Positions 39,400-50,045 are shown, counted from the first letter of the stretch. The stretch: 58,494 nucleotides of DNA from Pseudonocardia kujensis (GCF_021283305.1 NZ_JAJSOK010000046.1:1-58494), one strand, 5' to 3'. Notes: generated from the sequence alone by a model not told the origin. Made by a program: numbers and translations.

Positions 39400-40167
39400 A
39401 TGCAGGAGATCCGGTACGAGGTGGCGGAGCGCGTCGCCACACTGACCATCGACCGGCCCGCGAAACGCGGGGCCATGACGTACGCCATGCTGGAGGAGTT
39501 CACGGCGCGGATCGACGAGGCGGGCCACGATCCCGACGTCGCCGTGCTGCTCGTCACAGGGGTGCCGGGCAGTTTCTGCGCGGGGATCGACCTGGCCGAT
39601 CTGGCGGGTCGCTCGCCCGACGAGCGCGGCGCCGTCCGCTCACGCGAGATCCCGGCCCTGATGGAGTGCCCGAAGCCGGTGCTCTGCGCGGTCGACGGGA
39701 CGGCCGTCGGGATGGGTGCGGAGTTCGCCACGCAGGCCGACCTGCGGCTCGTCTCGACCCGCGCGCGGTTCCGGTGGAACTTCGTGCACCGCGGGCTCGT
39801 CTCGGACACGGGCGCCGGGTCGTGGCTGCTGCCGCGCCAGATCGGCACGCCCGCGGCGCTGCGGCTGCTCTACACCGGCGACGACCTCGGCGCGGACGAG
39901 GCCGTCGCGCTGGGGTTCGCGGTGTCCTCGCACGCGCCCGAGGGGCTCCCGGAGGCCGCGCGGGCGCTGGCGACGAAGATCGCGACGGCGTCGCCCTTCG
40001 CGCTGGCGCGGACGAAGAAACTCGTGCTCGACGGGGCCGGGACCGGGATGGCCGAACACGTGGCGGCCACGCGGGAGGCACTCGCCGAGTGCTTCGCGTC
40101 GGACGATCATGCCGAGGGGGTCGCGTCGTTCCTGGAGCGGCGGCCGGCCCGGTTCACGGGGAGGTAG
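39400..40167 (+). CDS. Crotonase-family protein 4
   Basis: 255 residues. CoA-site GVPGSFCAGIDLADLAG, oxyanion strand VDGTAVGMGAEFATQAD, FRWNFVHRGLVSDTGAGSWL, tail EGVASFLERRPARFTGR. Glu144 is kept (GMGAE), Glu164 is Phe, and Asp is in VSDTGAG. The ATG at 39400 is the first start after the shared operator. Three bases separate it from crotonase 5. Confidence 0.88.
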   Translation: MQEIRYEVAERVATLTIDRPAKRGAMTYAMLEEFTARIDEAGHDPDVAVLLVTGVPGSFCAGIDLADLAGRSPDERGAVRSREIPALMECPKPVLCAVDGTAVGMGAEFATQADLRLVSTRARFRWNFVHRGLVSDTGAGSWLLPRQIGTPAALRLLYTGDDLGADEAVALGFAVSSHAPEGLPEAARALATKIATASPFALARTKKLVLDGAGTGMAEHVAATREALAECFASDDHAEGVASFLERRPARFTGR

Positions 40168-40170
40168 GAC

Positions 40171-40974
40171 TTGAGCGAGCAGCGGGTGACCGTCGAGATC
40201 ACGGACGGGGTGGCCGACGTCCGGCTGGCCCGGCCCGAGAAGCGCAACGCGCTCGACCCGGCGATGTTCGCGGCCCTCGTCACCACCGGCGAGCGGCTGC
40301 GCACCGAGCCGGGGCTGCGGGCCGTCGTGCTGTCCGGCGAGGGCCCGGACTTCTGCGCCGGGCTCGACTTCGGGTCGTTCCGGGCGATGCGCGACGGGCA
40401 GCGGCTCTCCGCCACCGCCGACCTGCCGCCGGGCGACGGGCCGGCCAAGGCCACGGGGCAGCGCGCCGCGCACGTCTGGACCGCGCTGCCGGTGCCGGTG
40501 ATCGCCGCCGTGACCGGGAACGCGCTCGGTGGCGGGCTGCAGATCGCGCTCGGCGCGGACATCCGGATCGTGGCACCCGACGCCGTGCTCTCGGTGTTCG
40601 AGGTCCGCTGGGGCCTGATCCCGGACATGACGGGCACCCAGGTGCTGCCCGAGCTCGTCGGCCGGGACAAGGCCAAGGAGCTCACGTTCACCGGGCGCAA
40701 GGTCAGCGGCGAGGAGGCCGTCGCGATCGGGTTGGCCACCCGGCTGGACGCGGACCCGCGCACGGCCGCGCTGGAGCTGGCCCGGGAGATCGCCGGGTTC
40801 GACCCGCACGCCGTGCGGGCGGCGAAGCGGCTGCTGGAGGCCTCGGGTCGGGTGCCGGTCGAGGAGCAGCTGGCCGCCGAGCAGACCGAGATCGGTGCAC
40901 TGATCGGCAGCCCGAACCAGAAGGAGGCCGTGGCCGCGGGCTTCGAGAAGCGGGCCCCGAGGTTCGCCGACTGA
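40171..40974 (+). CDS. Crotonase-family protein 5 (TTG start)
   Basis: 267 residues. CoA-site GEGPDFCAGLDFGSFRA, oxyanion strand VTGNALGGGLQIALGAD, then LSVFEVRWGLIPDMTGTQVL and the tail KEAVAAGFEKRAPRFAD. Here Glu144 is Gln (GGGLQ) while Glu164 is kept (VFE), with Asp in IPDMTG, which is a layout like dienoyl-CoA isomerase/EchA18-type proteins. The start is TTG at 40171, only 3 bp after the previous stop and preceded by GGGGAGGTAGGA. Confidence 0.87.
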   Translation: MSEQRVTVEITDGVADVRLARPEKRNALDPAMFAALVTTGERLRTEPGLRAVVLSGEGPDFCAGLDFGSFRAMRDGQRLSATADLPPGDGPAKATGQRAAHVWTALPVPVIAAVTGNALGGGLQIALGADIRIVAPDAVLSVFEVRWGLIPDMTGTQVLPELVGRDKAKELTFTGRKVSGEEAVAIGLATRLDADPRTAALELAREIAGFDPHAVRAAKRLLEASGRVPVEEQLAAEQTEIGALIGSPNQKEAVAAGFEKRAPRFAD

Positions 40975-40982
40975 CCGTGGGA

Positions 40983-41012
40983 GCGCCCGCCGACCTGCGC
41001 GGTGGCGGGCGC
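40983..41012. terminator. Bidirectional terminator
   Basis: The stem GCGCCCGCC (40983-40991) / GGCGGGCGC (41004-41012) with a 12-base loop lies between convergent crotonase 5 and the DUF6912 gene. Confidence 0.7.
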
Positions 41013-41048
41013 ATCGCGCCCCCGGGCAGCACCCGGGCGGTCGCCCTC

Positions 41049-41561
41049 CTACAGGTCGCCGAGGTCCACCAGGAACGCGATCTCCTCGGGCGAGTACCAC
41101 GCGAGCTCGTGGTCCTCGGCCTCGCCGACGAGGAACTCGGCGTCGAGGTCGCCGAGGTCCGCCTTGTCGACGACCGCGGCCGCCTCCCGCACCGCGTGCT
41201 CGGCCTCCTCGGAGTCGACGTGCACCGCGGCGATCGCGGTCATCGGCACCGCGCCGGTGATGCGGACGGCGCCGTCGTCGAGGTCGGGCCGCAGCGTGAC
41301 GTCGTCGAGGTCGGCGGCCACCACCACCCTCCGGGCCGGGGTCTCGTCCTCCCCCAGCCCGAACTCGACGGCGAGCAGGCGCAGCGACGCCCGGGCCGCC
41401 TCGACCATCGCGGCGTACTCCAGCTCCTCGTCGTCGCCGGACACGTACGCCTCCCGCAAGCGGGGGGTCAGCGCGAACGCGGTCCCCCCGATCGGGTCGA
41501 ACCGCCCGGTCTTGACCAGCTTCCGCAGCATCGGCCAGGTCCCGGGGATGTAGATCCGCAC
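41049..41561 (-). CDS. DUF6912-type conserved actinobacterial protein
   Basis: 170 residues. It opens MRIYIPGTWPMLRKLVKTGR and continues with GTAFALTPRLREAYVSGDDE, RRVVVAADLDDVTLRPDLDD, AVHVDSEEAEHAV and a C-terminal WYSPEEIAFLVDLG. No catalytic motif is visible. It is a small soluble protein widely kept in actinobacteria; the function is unknown. Start GTG 41561 with AGGAGA upstream; 16 bp from the wax-ester-synthase gene, so probably one operon. Confidence 0.75.
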   Translation of the reverse strand: MRIYIPGTWPMLRKLVKTGRFDPIGGTAFALTPRLREAYVSGDDEELEYAAMVEAARASLRLLAVEFGLGEDETPARRVVVAADLDDVTLRPDLDDGAVRITGAVPMTAIAAVHVDSEEAEHAVREAAAVVDKADLGDLDAEFLVGEAEDHELAWYSPEEIAFLVDLGDL

Positions 41562-41577
41562 GGTCTCTCTCCTGCTC

Positions 41578-42990
41578 TCAGCGGCTCGCGGCCAGCAACT
41601 CGTCCAACGCCTCGTCGACCAGCCCGGCGAGGACGTCGACGTCCGGCATTCCGTCCCGGTCGCCGTTGAACCCGTAGTACACGCCCCCGTCGTAGCTGGT
41701 GAGCCCGATCGCGAGCGCCTGCCCCTTCGCCAGCGGCACGACCGGGAACATCTCCAGCATGCGCGCTCCGGCGGCGTAGAGGGGGAACTGCGGGCCGGGG
41801 ACGTTCGTCACGACGAGGTTGAAGATCCGCCGGGAGATCCCGCTGGCGGCGCGGGCCCCCAGCGCGTGCAGCGTGGGCGGCGCGAACCCGCCGATGCGGA
41901 CGAGGGTGTCCGCGCCGACGTTCCGCCCGGTGGAGGTGTGCTCGCGCATCGCGTGCGTGACGTGGTGCAGCCGCACGACCGGGCTCGGTTCCCCCACCGG
42001 CAGGTCGACCAGGAACGACGACACCCGGTTGCCGAGCGAGCCCGACGTCGCCGAGCTGGGCACGTCGGCCTCGCCGCGCACGGACATCGGCACCATCGCG
42101 CGCACCGACGCCCCCGACGTCACCGGCTCGCCGCGGGAGAGCAGCCAGTTGCGCAGGGCGCCCGACACCACGCTGAGCACGGCGTCGTTGACCGTGCAGC
42201 CGTGGGCGGCGCGGATCCGCCGGTAGGCCTCGAGGTCGGTCCGCGCGATCGCGAAGCGGCGCTGCGTGGAGATGTGCACGTTGAGCGGGGTGCCCGGCGC
42301 CGGGCGGGAGGCGGTCCGCGCCATGGTGAGGAGCTTGCCCGCCATGCCCGCGAGCTTGGTGGCGGTCGCGACGGCGTCGCCGGTGGCGGCACGGACGTTG
42401 TCCACGATCTCCCCGGGCCGGGCCACCGCGTCGCCCACCGCCTCGGCGATCAGCCGCAGGTCGCTCGGCTCGGGCCGCGGCATCCACACCTCCTCGACGC
42501 CGGGTCGCGCGTCGGGCGAGACGTCCAGGATCACCTGCGACAGGTCGATCGCCGAGATGCCGTCGACCATGGCCTGGTGGGTCTTGGTGACGACGGCGAC
42601 CCGGTTCTTCTCCAGGCCCTCGACCAGGTACATCTCCCACAGCGGCCGGGTGTGGTCCAGCGGCCGGGACATCAGGCGCGCCACGAGCTCGCACAGCTGC
42701 TCGTCCGTGCCCGGGCGGGGCAGCGCGGAGCGCCGGACGTGGTAGGCGACGTCGAACTCGGTGTCGTCGACCCACACCGGGCGGGCGAGGTTGCCCGGGA
42801 CGTGCTTGACCTTCTGCCGGTAGCGCGGCACGAGCGAGATGCGCTGCTCCACGAGCCCGACGAGCTTCTCGTAGTCGAGCCCGCCCTTCCCGGCGCGCTT
42901 GAAGACGGCCACGCCGCCCACGTGCATCGGCGTGGTCGTCTGCTCCAGGTAGAGGAACGACGCGTCGAGCGCGGTGAGCCGGGGCGGCAT
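41578..42990 (-). CDS. Wax ester synthase/diacylglycerol O-acyltransferase (WS/DGAT, Tgs3-like position)
   Basis: 470 residues, typical length for the family: ALDASFLYLEQTTTPMHVGG at the N-terminus, RPLWEMYLVEGLE, and the C-terminal NLVVTNVPGPQFPLY. The catalytic HHxxxDG motif reads KTHQAMVDGISA, i.e. HQxxxDG: the first His is kept (138), the second is Gln (139). It should esterify acyl-CoA to diacylglycerol or an alcohol for lipid storage at the membrane. In M. tuberculosis tgs3 (Rv3234c/Rv3233c) lies at the corresponding place between rsgA and secA1. Confidence 0.9.
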   Translation of the reverse strand: MPPRLTALDASFLYLEQTTTPMHVGGVAVFKRAGKGGLDYEKLVGLVEQRISLVPRYRQKVKHVPGNLARPVWVDDTEFDVAYHVRRSALPRPGTDEQLCELVARLMSRPLDHTRPLWEMYLVEGLEKNRVAVVTKTHQAMVDGISAIDLSQVILDVSPDARPGVEEVWMPRPEPSDLRLIAEAVGDAVARPGEIVDNVRAATGDAVATATKLAGMAGKLLTMARTASRPAPGTPLNVHISTQRRFAIARTDLEAYRRIRAAHGCTVNDAVLSVVSGALRNWLLSRGEPVTSGASVRAMVPMSVRGEADVPSSATSGSLGNRVSSFLVDLPVGEPSPVVRLHHVTHAMREHTSTGRNVGADTLVRIGGFAPPTLHALGARAASGISRRIFNLVVTNVPGPQFPLYAAGARMLEMFPVVPLAKGQALAIGLTSYDGGVYYGFNGDRDGMPDVDVLAGLVDEALDELLAASR

Positions 42991-43026
42991 GGTCGTGATC
43001 CTACGTGCGCGTGCGACCCTGCACGG

Positions 43027-43782
43027 GTGGCAACGCCGGTCTCGCCGAAGGACTCCTTCATCACCGTCTACGGCCGCAAGCCGGTCCTCGAGGCGCTCGA
43101 CGACGAGTCGCTCGCCGTCGACAAGGTGATCATCGCGGAGGGCACGCGGGGCGAGTCGGTGCGCGCCATCACCGACGCCGCACGCCGCCGCGGCGTGCCG
43201 GTGCAGCGGGCGAGCGCGCACCGGGTGAAGGTGCTGGCCGGCAACGGGCGGCACGACCAGGGCGTGCTGGCCGACGTCGTGGCGCCGCGGATGGCGCCGG
43301 TGCCGGTGTTCCTGCGCGACCTCGGCTCCCGGCGCCCGGCCCGGGTCCTGGTGCTCGACCGGGTCACCAACCCGTCGAACGTCGGGATGATCCTCCGGAC
43401 GGCCACCGGCGCCGGTCTCGACGGCGTCCTCCTGCCCCGCCGCGGGGTGCCCGCGATCGACCCGCTCGTGATCAAGGCCTCGGCGGGGGTGGCGTTCTCC
43501 GCGCCCGTGCTGCGCTCCGGCACCGCCGAGGAAGGGCTCGCACAGCTGGCGGAGGCGGGTTTCGGCGTCTTCGGGCTCGACGCCGGCGGGGAGGACCTGC
43601 TCACGGCCGACCTCCCGCCGCGGGTCGCGTTGGTGCTGGGCAACGAGACCGACGGGCTGTCCGACGCCGTCCGCCCGCTGCTCGACGGCCTGCTCGCCAT
43701 CCCGCTGATGGGCGGGGTGGAGTCGCTCAACGTGGCCAGCGCCGCCGCCGTCGCCGCGTACGAGCTGCACCGCCGCCGCTGA
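43027..43782 (+). CDS. SpoU/TrmH-family RNA 2'-O-methyltransferase
   Basis: 251 residues. An N-terminal substrate domain (ITVYGRKPVLEALDD) is followed by the SPOUT knot with motif 1 LDRVTNPSNVGMILRTATGA, motif 2 VALVLGNETDGLSD and motif 3 IPLMGGVESLNVASAAAVAA. These are the SAM-binding signatures of RlmB/TrmH enzymes, which methylate the ribose 2'-OH of 23S rRNA or tRNA; the exact target is open. The GTG start gives 37 bp to the divergent WS/DGAT gene. Confidence 0.92.
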   Translation: MATPVSPKDSFITVYGRKPVLEALDDESLAVDKVIIAEGTRGESVRAITDAARRRGVPVQRASAHRVKVLAGNGRHDQGVLADVVAPRMAPVPVFLRDLGSRRPARVLVLDRVTNPSNVGMILRTATGAGLDGVLLPRRGVPAIDPLVIKASAGVAFSAPVLRSGTAEEGLAQLAEAGFGVFGLDAGGEDLLTADLPPRVALVLGNETDGLSDAVRPLLDGLLAIPLMGGVESLNVASAAAVAAYELHRRR

Positions 43783-43863
43783 CCTCGTCCACGGCTCGCA
43801 CCGGGCTCCCCGACGTGCGCCGCCGGGGCGTCAGCGGGGCGTCAGCAGGACTAGCCTCGCAGG

Positions 43864-45084
43864 ATGGTCCAGCGTCGGATGCCCAGGCCCGCGGAGCTGC
43901 TGCCGCTGCTCCGGCCCGCCCCCTTCGTCCGCGACGCCACGGAGCGCCGCCTGCGCCGCGCGGCGTCGATCGCCGACCTGCGCGGCATCGCCCGCCGCCG
44001 CACCCCGCGCGCCGTGTTCGACTACACCGACGGGGCCGCCGACGGCGAGCTGTCGCTGAACCGGGCGCGGGACGCCTGGTCCCGCGTCGAGTTCACGCCC
44101 ACGGTGCTGCGCGACGTCAGCGCGGTCGACCTCGGCCGGGACATGCTCGGCGCGCGCTCGGCGCTGCCGTTCGCGTTCGCGCCCACCGGGTTCACCCGCA
44201 TGATGGGCACCGAGGGCGAGCCCGCGGTCGCGTCCGTCGCCGCCGACGCCGGCATCCCCTACACCCTCTCCACGATGGGCACCACCACCATCGAGGAGGT
44301 CGCCGAGGCCGCCCCGGCGGCGCGCCGGTGGTTCCAGCTCTACCTCTGGCGGGACCGGGCGTTCGCGAAGGACCTGGTCCAGCGTGCGGCCGCGGCCGGT
44401 TACGACACCCTCATGCTGACCGTCGACACCCCCGTCGGCGGCAACCGGCGCCGCGACGTGCACAACGGCCTCACCATCCCGCCGGCCCTGACCCTGCGCA
44501 CCTTCGTCGACGGGGCCCTGCACCCGCACTGGTGGTTCGACCTGCTCACCACCTCGCCGCTGACGTTCGCGACGCTGGAGCGCACCGAGGGCACGGTCGC
44601 CGACCTCATCAACCGCGTCTTCGACCCCGCCCTGACCATGGACGACGTCGAGTGGTTGCGCGGGGCGTGGCCCGGCAAGCTGATGATCAAGGGGATCCAG
44701 AACGTCGCCGACGCCCGCCGGGTCGTCGACGCCGGGGTCGACGCGGTGCTGCTCTCCAACCACGGCGGGCGCCAGCTGGACCGCGCGCCCGTCCCCGTCG
44801 AGCTCGTCGAGCCGACGGTGCAGGAGGTCGGCGACGTCGCCGAGGTCTACGTCGACACCGGGATCATGCACGGCGCGGACGTCGTGGCCGCGATCGCGCT
44901 CGGCGCCCGGGGTGCCCTCGTGGGCCGGGCGTACCTGTACGGGCTGATGGCGGGCGGGCGCGCGGGCGTGGCCAAGGCCGTGGACATCCTGACCGGGGAG
45001 ATCACGCGGACGATGCAGCTCATCGGTGTCACCTCGGTGGACGATCTTCGGCGGGAGCACGCGCGACTTCGCCCGATCGGGTGA
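43864..45084 (+). CDS. FMN-dependent alpha-hydroxy acid dehydrogenase (LldD2-like)
   Basis: 406 residues. It starts with the family entrance ADLRGIARRRTPRAVFDYTD, then LPFAFAPTGFTRMMGTEGE, FQLYLWRDR, LTVDTPVGGNRRRDVHNGL, and LLSNHGGRQLDRAP with the catalytic His. The late FMN-phosphate motif reads VDTGIMHGADVVAAIALGAR; most family members have Arg in GIR. It oxidises an L-2-hydroxy acid such as lactate. TAGCCT (43852-43857), 6 bp before the ATG, suggests a leaderless transcript. Confidence 0.9.
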   Translation: MVQRRMPRPAELLPLLRPAPFVRDATERRLRRAASIADLRGIARRRTPRAVFDYTDGAADGELSLNRARDAWSRVEFTPTVLRDVSAVDLGRDMLGARSALPFAFAPTGFTRMMGTEGEPAVASVAADAGIPYTLSTMGTTTIEEVAEAAPAARRWFQLYLWRDRAFAKDLVQRAAAAGYDTLMLTVDTPVGGNRRRDVHNGLTIPPALTLRTFVDGALHPHWWFDLLTTSPLTFATLERTEGTVADLINRVFDPALTMDDVEWLRGAWPGKLMIKGIQNVADARRVVDAGVDAVLLSNHGGRQLDRAPVPVELVEPTVQEVGDVAEVYVDTGIMHGADVVAAIALGARGALVGRAYLYGLMAGGRAGVAKAVDILTGEITRTMQLIGVTSVDDLRREHARLRPIG

Positions 45085-45110
45085 GCTCGGAGTGGCGGTC
45101 CCGGGCGGAT

Positions 45111-45127
45111 GGGGCCACTGTGGCCCC
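45111..45127. promoter_or_regulatory. Perfect palindrome GGGGCCAC-T-GTGGCCCC next to a start codon
   Basis: 8-bp arms around one T end one base before the ATG at 45129. The palindrome replaces the normal Shine-Dalgarno position. It could be an operator or an mRNA hairpin over the start. Confidence 0.5.
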
Positions 45128-45128
45128 C

Positions 45129-45356
45129 ATGGGATTCCTGGACAAGGCAAAAGAGCTGATCGGTCAGCACGACGACAAGGTCGACCAGGGCCTCGACAAG
45201 GCCGGCGACATGGCCAAGAAGAAGTACGCCGGCCACGACGACCAGATCGACAAGGGCGTCGACTTCCTGCAGGAGAGGACCGGCGAGGGGAACACCACGG
45301 CCGCGCCGCCGCCCGCGCCGGAGGGCGAGCAGCCGCCGCCCCCGCCGCAGCAGTGA
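45129..45356 (+). CDS. MT0933-like small 'antitoxin' protein (Rv0909 family)
   Basis: 75 residues: GFLDKAKELIGQHDDKVDQG, LDKAGDMAKKKYAGHDDQID and KGVDFLQER, then a Pro-rich tail (APPPAPEGEQPPPPPQQ). The amphipathic KVDQGLDKAGD / QIDKGVD pattern is that of the Rv0909-type family named as antitoxins. No toxin gene is next to it, so a toxin-antitoxin function is doubtful here. The start ATG is directly behind a perfect palindrome, with no clear Shine-Dalgarno. Confidence 0.82.
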   Translation: MGFLDKAKELIGQHDDKVDQGLDKAGDMAKKKYAGHDDQIDKGVDFLQERTGEGNTTAAPPPAPEGEQPPPPPQQ

Positions 45357-45379
45357 CCCGGTGACCGGCACTGACCACC

Positions 45380-45405
45380 ACGGCGCCGCCCTCGGGCGGC
45401 GCCGT
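45380..45405. terminator. Bidirectional terminator
   Basis: 12-bp perfect stem ACGGCGCCGCCC / GGGCGGCGCCGT between the convergent MT0933-like and HAD genes, followed by ttcccgttctc. Confidence 0.8.
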
Positions 45406-45413
45406 TCCCGTTC

Positions 45414-45788
45414 TCACCAGTCGAAGAGGATGCCCAGCTCGCGCAGGGTCGAGTCGGGGTCGGTGTGCCGGACGCCGACGGCCCCGGCCGCGCTCGCCCC
45501 GCGGACGTTCACGGGCAGGTCGTCGACGACCACGCAGTCCCCCGGCGCCAGCCCGAGCAGCTCCGCGGTGCGGCGGAAGGCCTCGGGATCGGGCTTGCGG
45601 GCCCCGGTCGCGCCGCCGAGGACCACGGCGTCGAAGCGGTCGGCGTACTCGTCGGGGACGGAGTGGGCGTCGGAGAGCAGGGCGACGCGCAGGCCCGCCT
45701 CCCGGGCGCGCAGCGGCAGGTCCACCATCGCGGGCCCGTCGGTGAGCACGCCGCCGTAGTCGAGGATCAGCCCGCGCAGGTCCGTCAC
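45414..45788 (-). CDS. HAD-superfamily hydrolase
   Basis: 124 residues, short HAD-IA-like: motif I LILDYGGVLTD (nucleophile Asp), motif II ALLSDAHS, motif III Lys in TGARKPDPEAF, and motif IV CVVVDDLPVNVRGA. The cap domain is nearly absent, so it is a minimal phosphatase with an unknown substrate. Its GTG overlaps the marR stop by 4 bp (GTGA), so the two are co-expressed. Confidence 0.85.
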   Translation of the reverse strand: MTDLRGLILDYGGVLTDGPAMVDLPLRAREAGLRVALLSDAHSVPDEYADRFDAVVLGGATGARKPDPEAFRRTAELLGLAPGDCVVVDDLPVNVRGASAAGAVGVRHTDPDSTLRELGILFDW

Positions 45789-46201
45789 GTCAGTCGTCCC
45801 TCCACCGCGGCGAGCACCTCGTCCAGATAGTGGCGCACCTCCGGCCGTTCGTCCGGCACCGTCTCCCGCAGGGTGCGGTCGACCTGGTCGGCGACGGTCG
45901 TGCACCGCCGCCAGCCGTTCTCGGTGAGACACACCCGTACCACCCGGCGGTCGGCCGCGTCGCGGTCGCGCCGGACCGCACCCTCCCGTTCGAGCGCGTC
46001 GACCACCGGGGTGAGCGTGGCCGGGGTGAGCCCGAGCCGCCCGGCGAGCTCGCGGTGCGGCAGCCCGTCCTCGCCGGTCAGGACGGTGAGCAGGTCGAGC
46101 GCGGTCGCCGACAGCCCGTGCGCGGCCACGACCCGCCGGCGGAACCGGGCGAGCGTCGCCCCGGTCGTGATCAGGAGCCGGTCCAGCGGTTGCTCGGCCA
46201 C
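45785..46201 (-). CDS. MarR-family transcriptional regulator
   Basis: 138 residues. The wHTH is LLTVLTGEDGLPHRELAGRL, GLTPATLTPVVDALEREGAV, and the wing RRDRDAADRRVVRVCLTENG. It is first in a two-gene operon with the HAD gene. A near-perfect 24-bp palindrome lies 18 bp upstream of the ATG (46220-46243) and is probably its own operator; the same intergenic region serves the divergent Rv3235-family gene. Confidence 0.92.
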   Translation of the reverse strand: MAEQPLDRLLITTGATLARFRRRVVAAHGLSATALDLLTVLTGEDGLPHRELAGRLGLTPATLTPVVDALEREGAVRRDRDAADRRVVRVCLTENGWRRCTTVADQVDRTLRETVPDERPEVRHYLDEVLAAVEGRLT

Positions 46202-46219
46202 GCCCGCACCTTAGCCCGT

Positions 46220-46243
46220 GAACGATCAGCCGGCTGATGGTTC
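46220..46243. promoter_or_regulatory. Probable MarR operator (ATCAGCCGGCTGAT core)
   Basis: The 14-bp perfect core ATCAGCCGGCTGAT extends to GAAC...GTTC on both sides with a single mismatched pair, 24 bp in all. It lies just upstream of the marR ATG. Confidence 0.7.
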
Positions 46244-46300
46244 GGGACCGAAGTACCACGATCCGGTCCGGTGGCACCGCGCCGCCCGCACGCTCGGGTC

Positions 46301-46867
46301 ATGACGCTCACCGCTCCGGCCCCCGCGCTCCCGCTCTTCGGCACGGTCGCCTATGAGCCGACCCTCGAGCCGCCGGGCACGCTCCTCGACGGGGCAGTGG
46401 TGGTGGAAGGGGACGTCCCCGCCGTCGACGGGCGGGACGCCGCCCGGGAGTCCTCACCGCCGTCCGCGCGCGAGCGGGTGAGCGGGACGGACCGGCGGCT
46501 CCGCGTCAGCGTGCCGCCGGAGGGGCAGATGAGGCGGGAGCGGGAACGGGCGATCGCTGCACGCCGGAGGGCGGAGCTCGTCGTGCGCACCGCGCTGGAG
46601 GTGCTCGACGGCCGCCGCCCGGTCCGCCAGCTCGCGCCGTACGCGACACCGCAGGTGCTGCGCTACGTCAACGCCGGCGTCCCGCGGCGCGGGCACACGC
46701 GCGCCGCCGGCGCGTCACTGCGCTCCCTGCACATGAGCCTGCCCGCCCGGACCGCCGCCGAGGTGGCCGCCGTGTGCCGCTTCGGCGCGAAGGTCCGCGC
46801 GCTCGCCGCCCGGCTCGAGCTCACCGGGCAGGGCGAGTGGCGCTGCGTCGCCCTCCGGGTGATCTGA
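46301..46867 (+). CDS. Rv3235-family protein (DUF6459-like)
   Basis: 188 residues. The N-terminal 75 are unordered (Pro/Glu-rich). The conserved part is RRRAELVVRTALEVLDGRRP, VRQLAPYATPQVLRYVNAG, SLHMSLPARTAAEVAAVCRF, and the C-terminal VRALAARLELTGQGEWRCVA. This RPVRQLAPY...V-R-A-L-A-x-R-L...W-R-C-x-A-L pattern is that of the Rv3235 family, which stands upstream of secA in many actinobacteria. The role is unknown. Convergent with secA. Confidence 0.85.
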   Translation: MTLTAPAPALPLFGTVAYEPTLEPPGTLLDGAVVVEGDVPAVDGRDAARESSPPSARERVSGTDRRLRVSVPPEGQMRRERERAIAARRRAELVVRTALEVLDGRRPVRQLAPYATPQVLRYVNAGVPRRGHTRAAGASLRSLHMSLPARTAAEVAAVCRFGAKVRALAARLELTGQGEWRCVALRVI

Positions 46868-46877
46868 GCAGCGACGG

Positions 46878-46947
46878 CTCGCGCACGGGGTCGGTGCTCG
46901 GCACGCGTCGCACAGCCGGTGTGCGAGGCGCCGACCCCGTGTGCGAG
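46878..46947. terminator. Nested hairpin terminator between Rv3235-family gene and secA
   Basis: The outer stem CTCGC-g-CACGGGGTCGG (46878-46894) pairs with CCGACCCCGTG-t-GCGAG (46931-46947). Inside its loop is a second hairpin, CGCACA (46909-46914) / TGTGCG (46920-46925). Confidence 0.75.
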
Positions 46948-46961
46948 CGCGCCGGATGCGC

Positions 46962-49907
<2,946 letters not shown>

Positions 49908-50045
49908 TGGTCGACCTCATTCGCGATCGCGGTCTCGGGCGCGGTCCTGCGGGCCCGACGGGCCGGAGGACCGGGGCGTACGCCGGCGCACGGCAGACAC
50001 CCGCGAACCATGGTAGCCATCGGCGCGGCGAGCCCTCACCGTGCA

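Noticed and set aside
45129..45356. Toxin-antitoxin pair
   Set aside because: No toxin gene adjoins the MT0933-like gene; the next gene is a convergent HAD hydrolase beyond a strong terminator.
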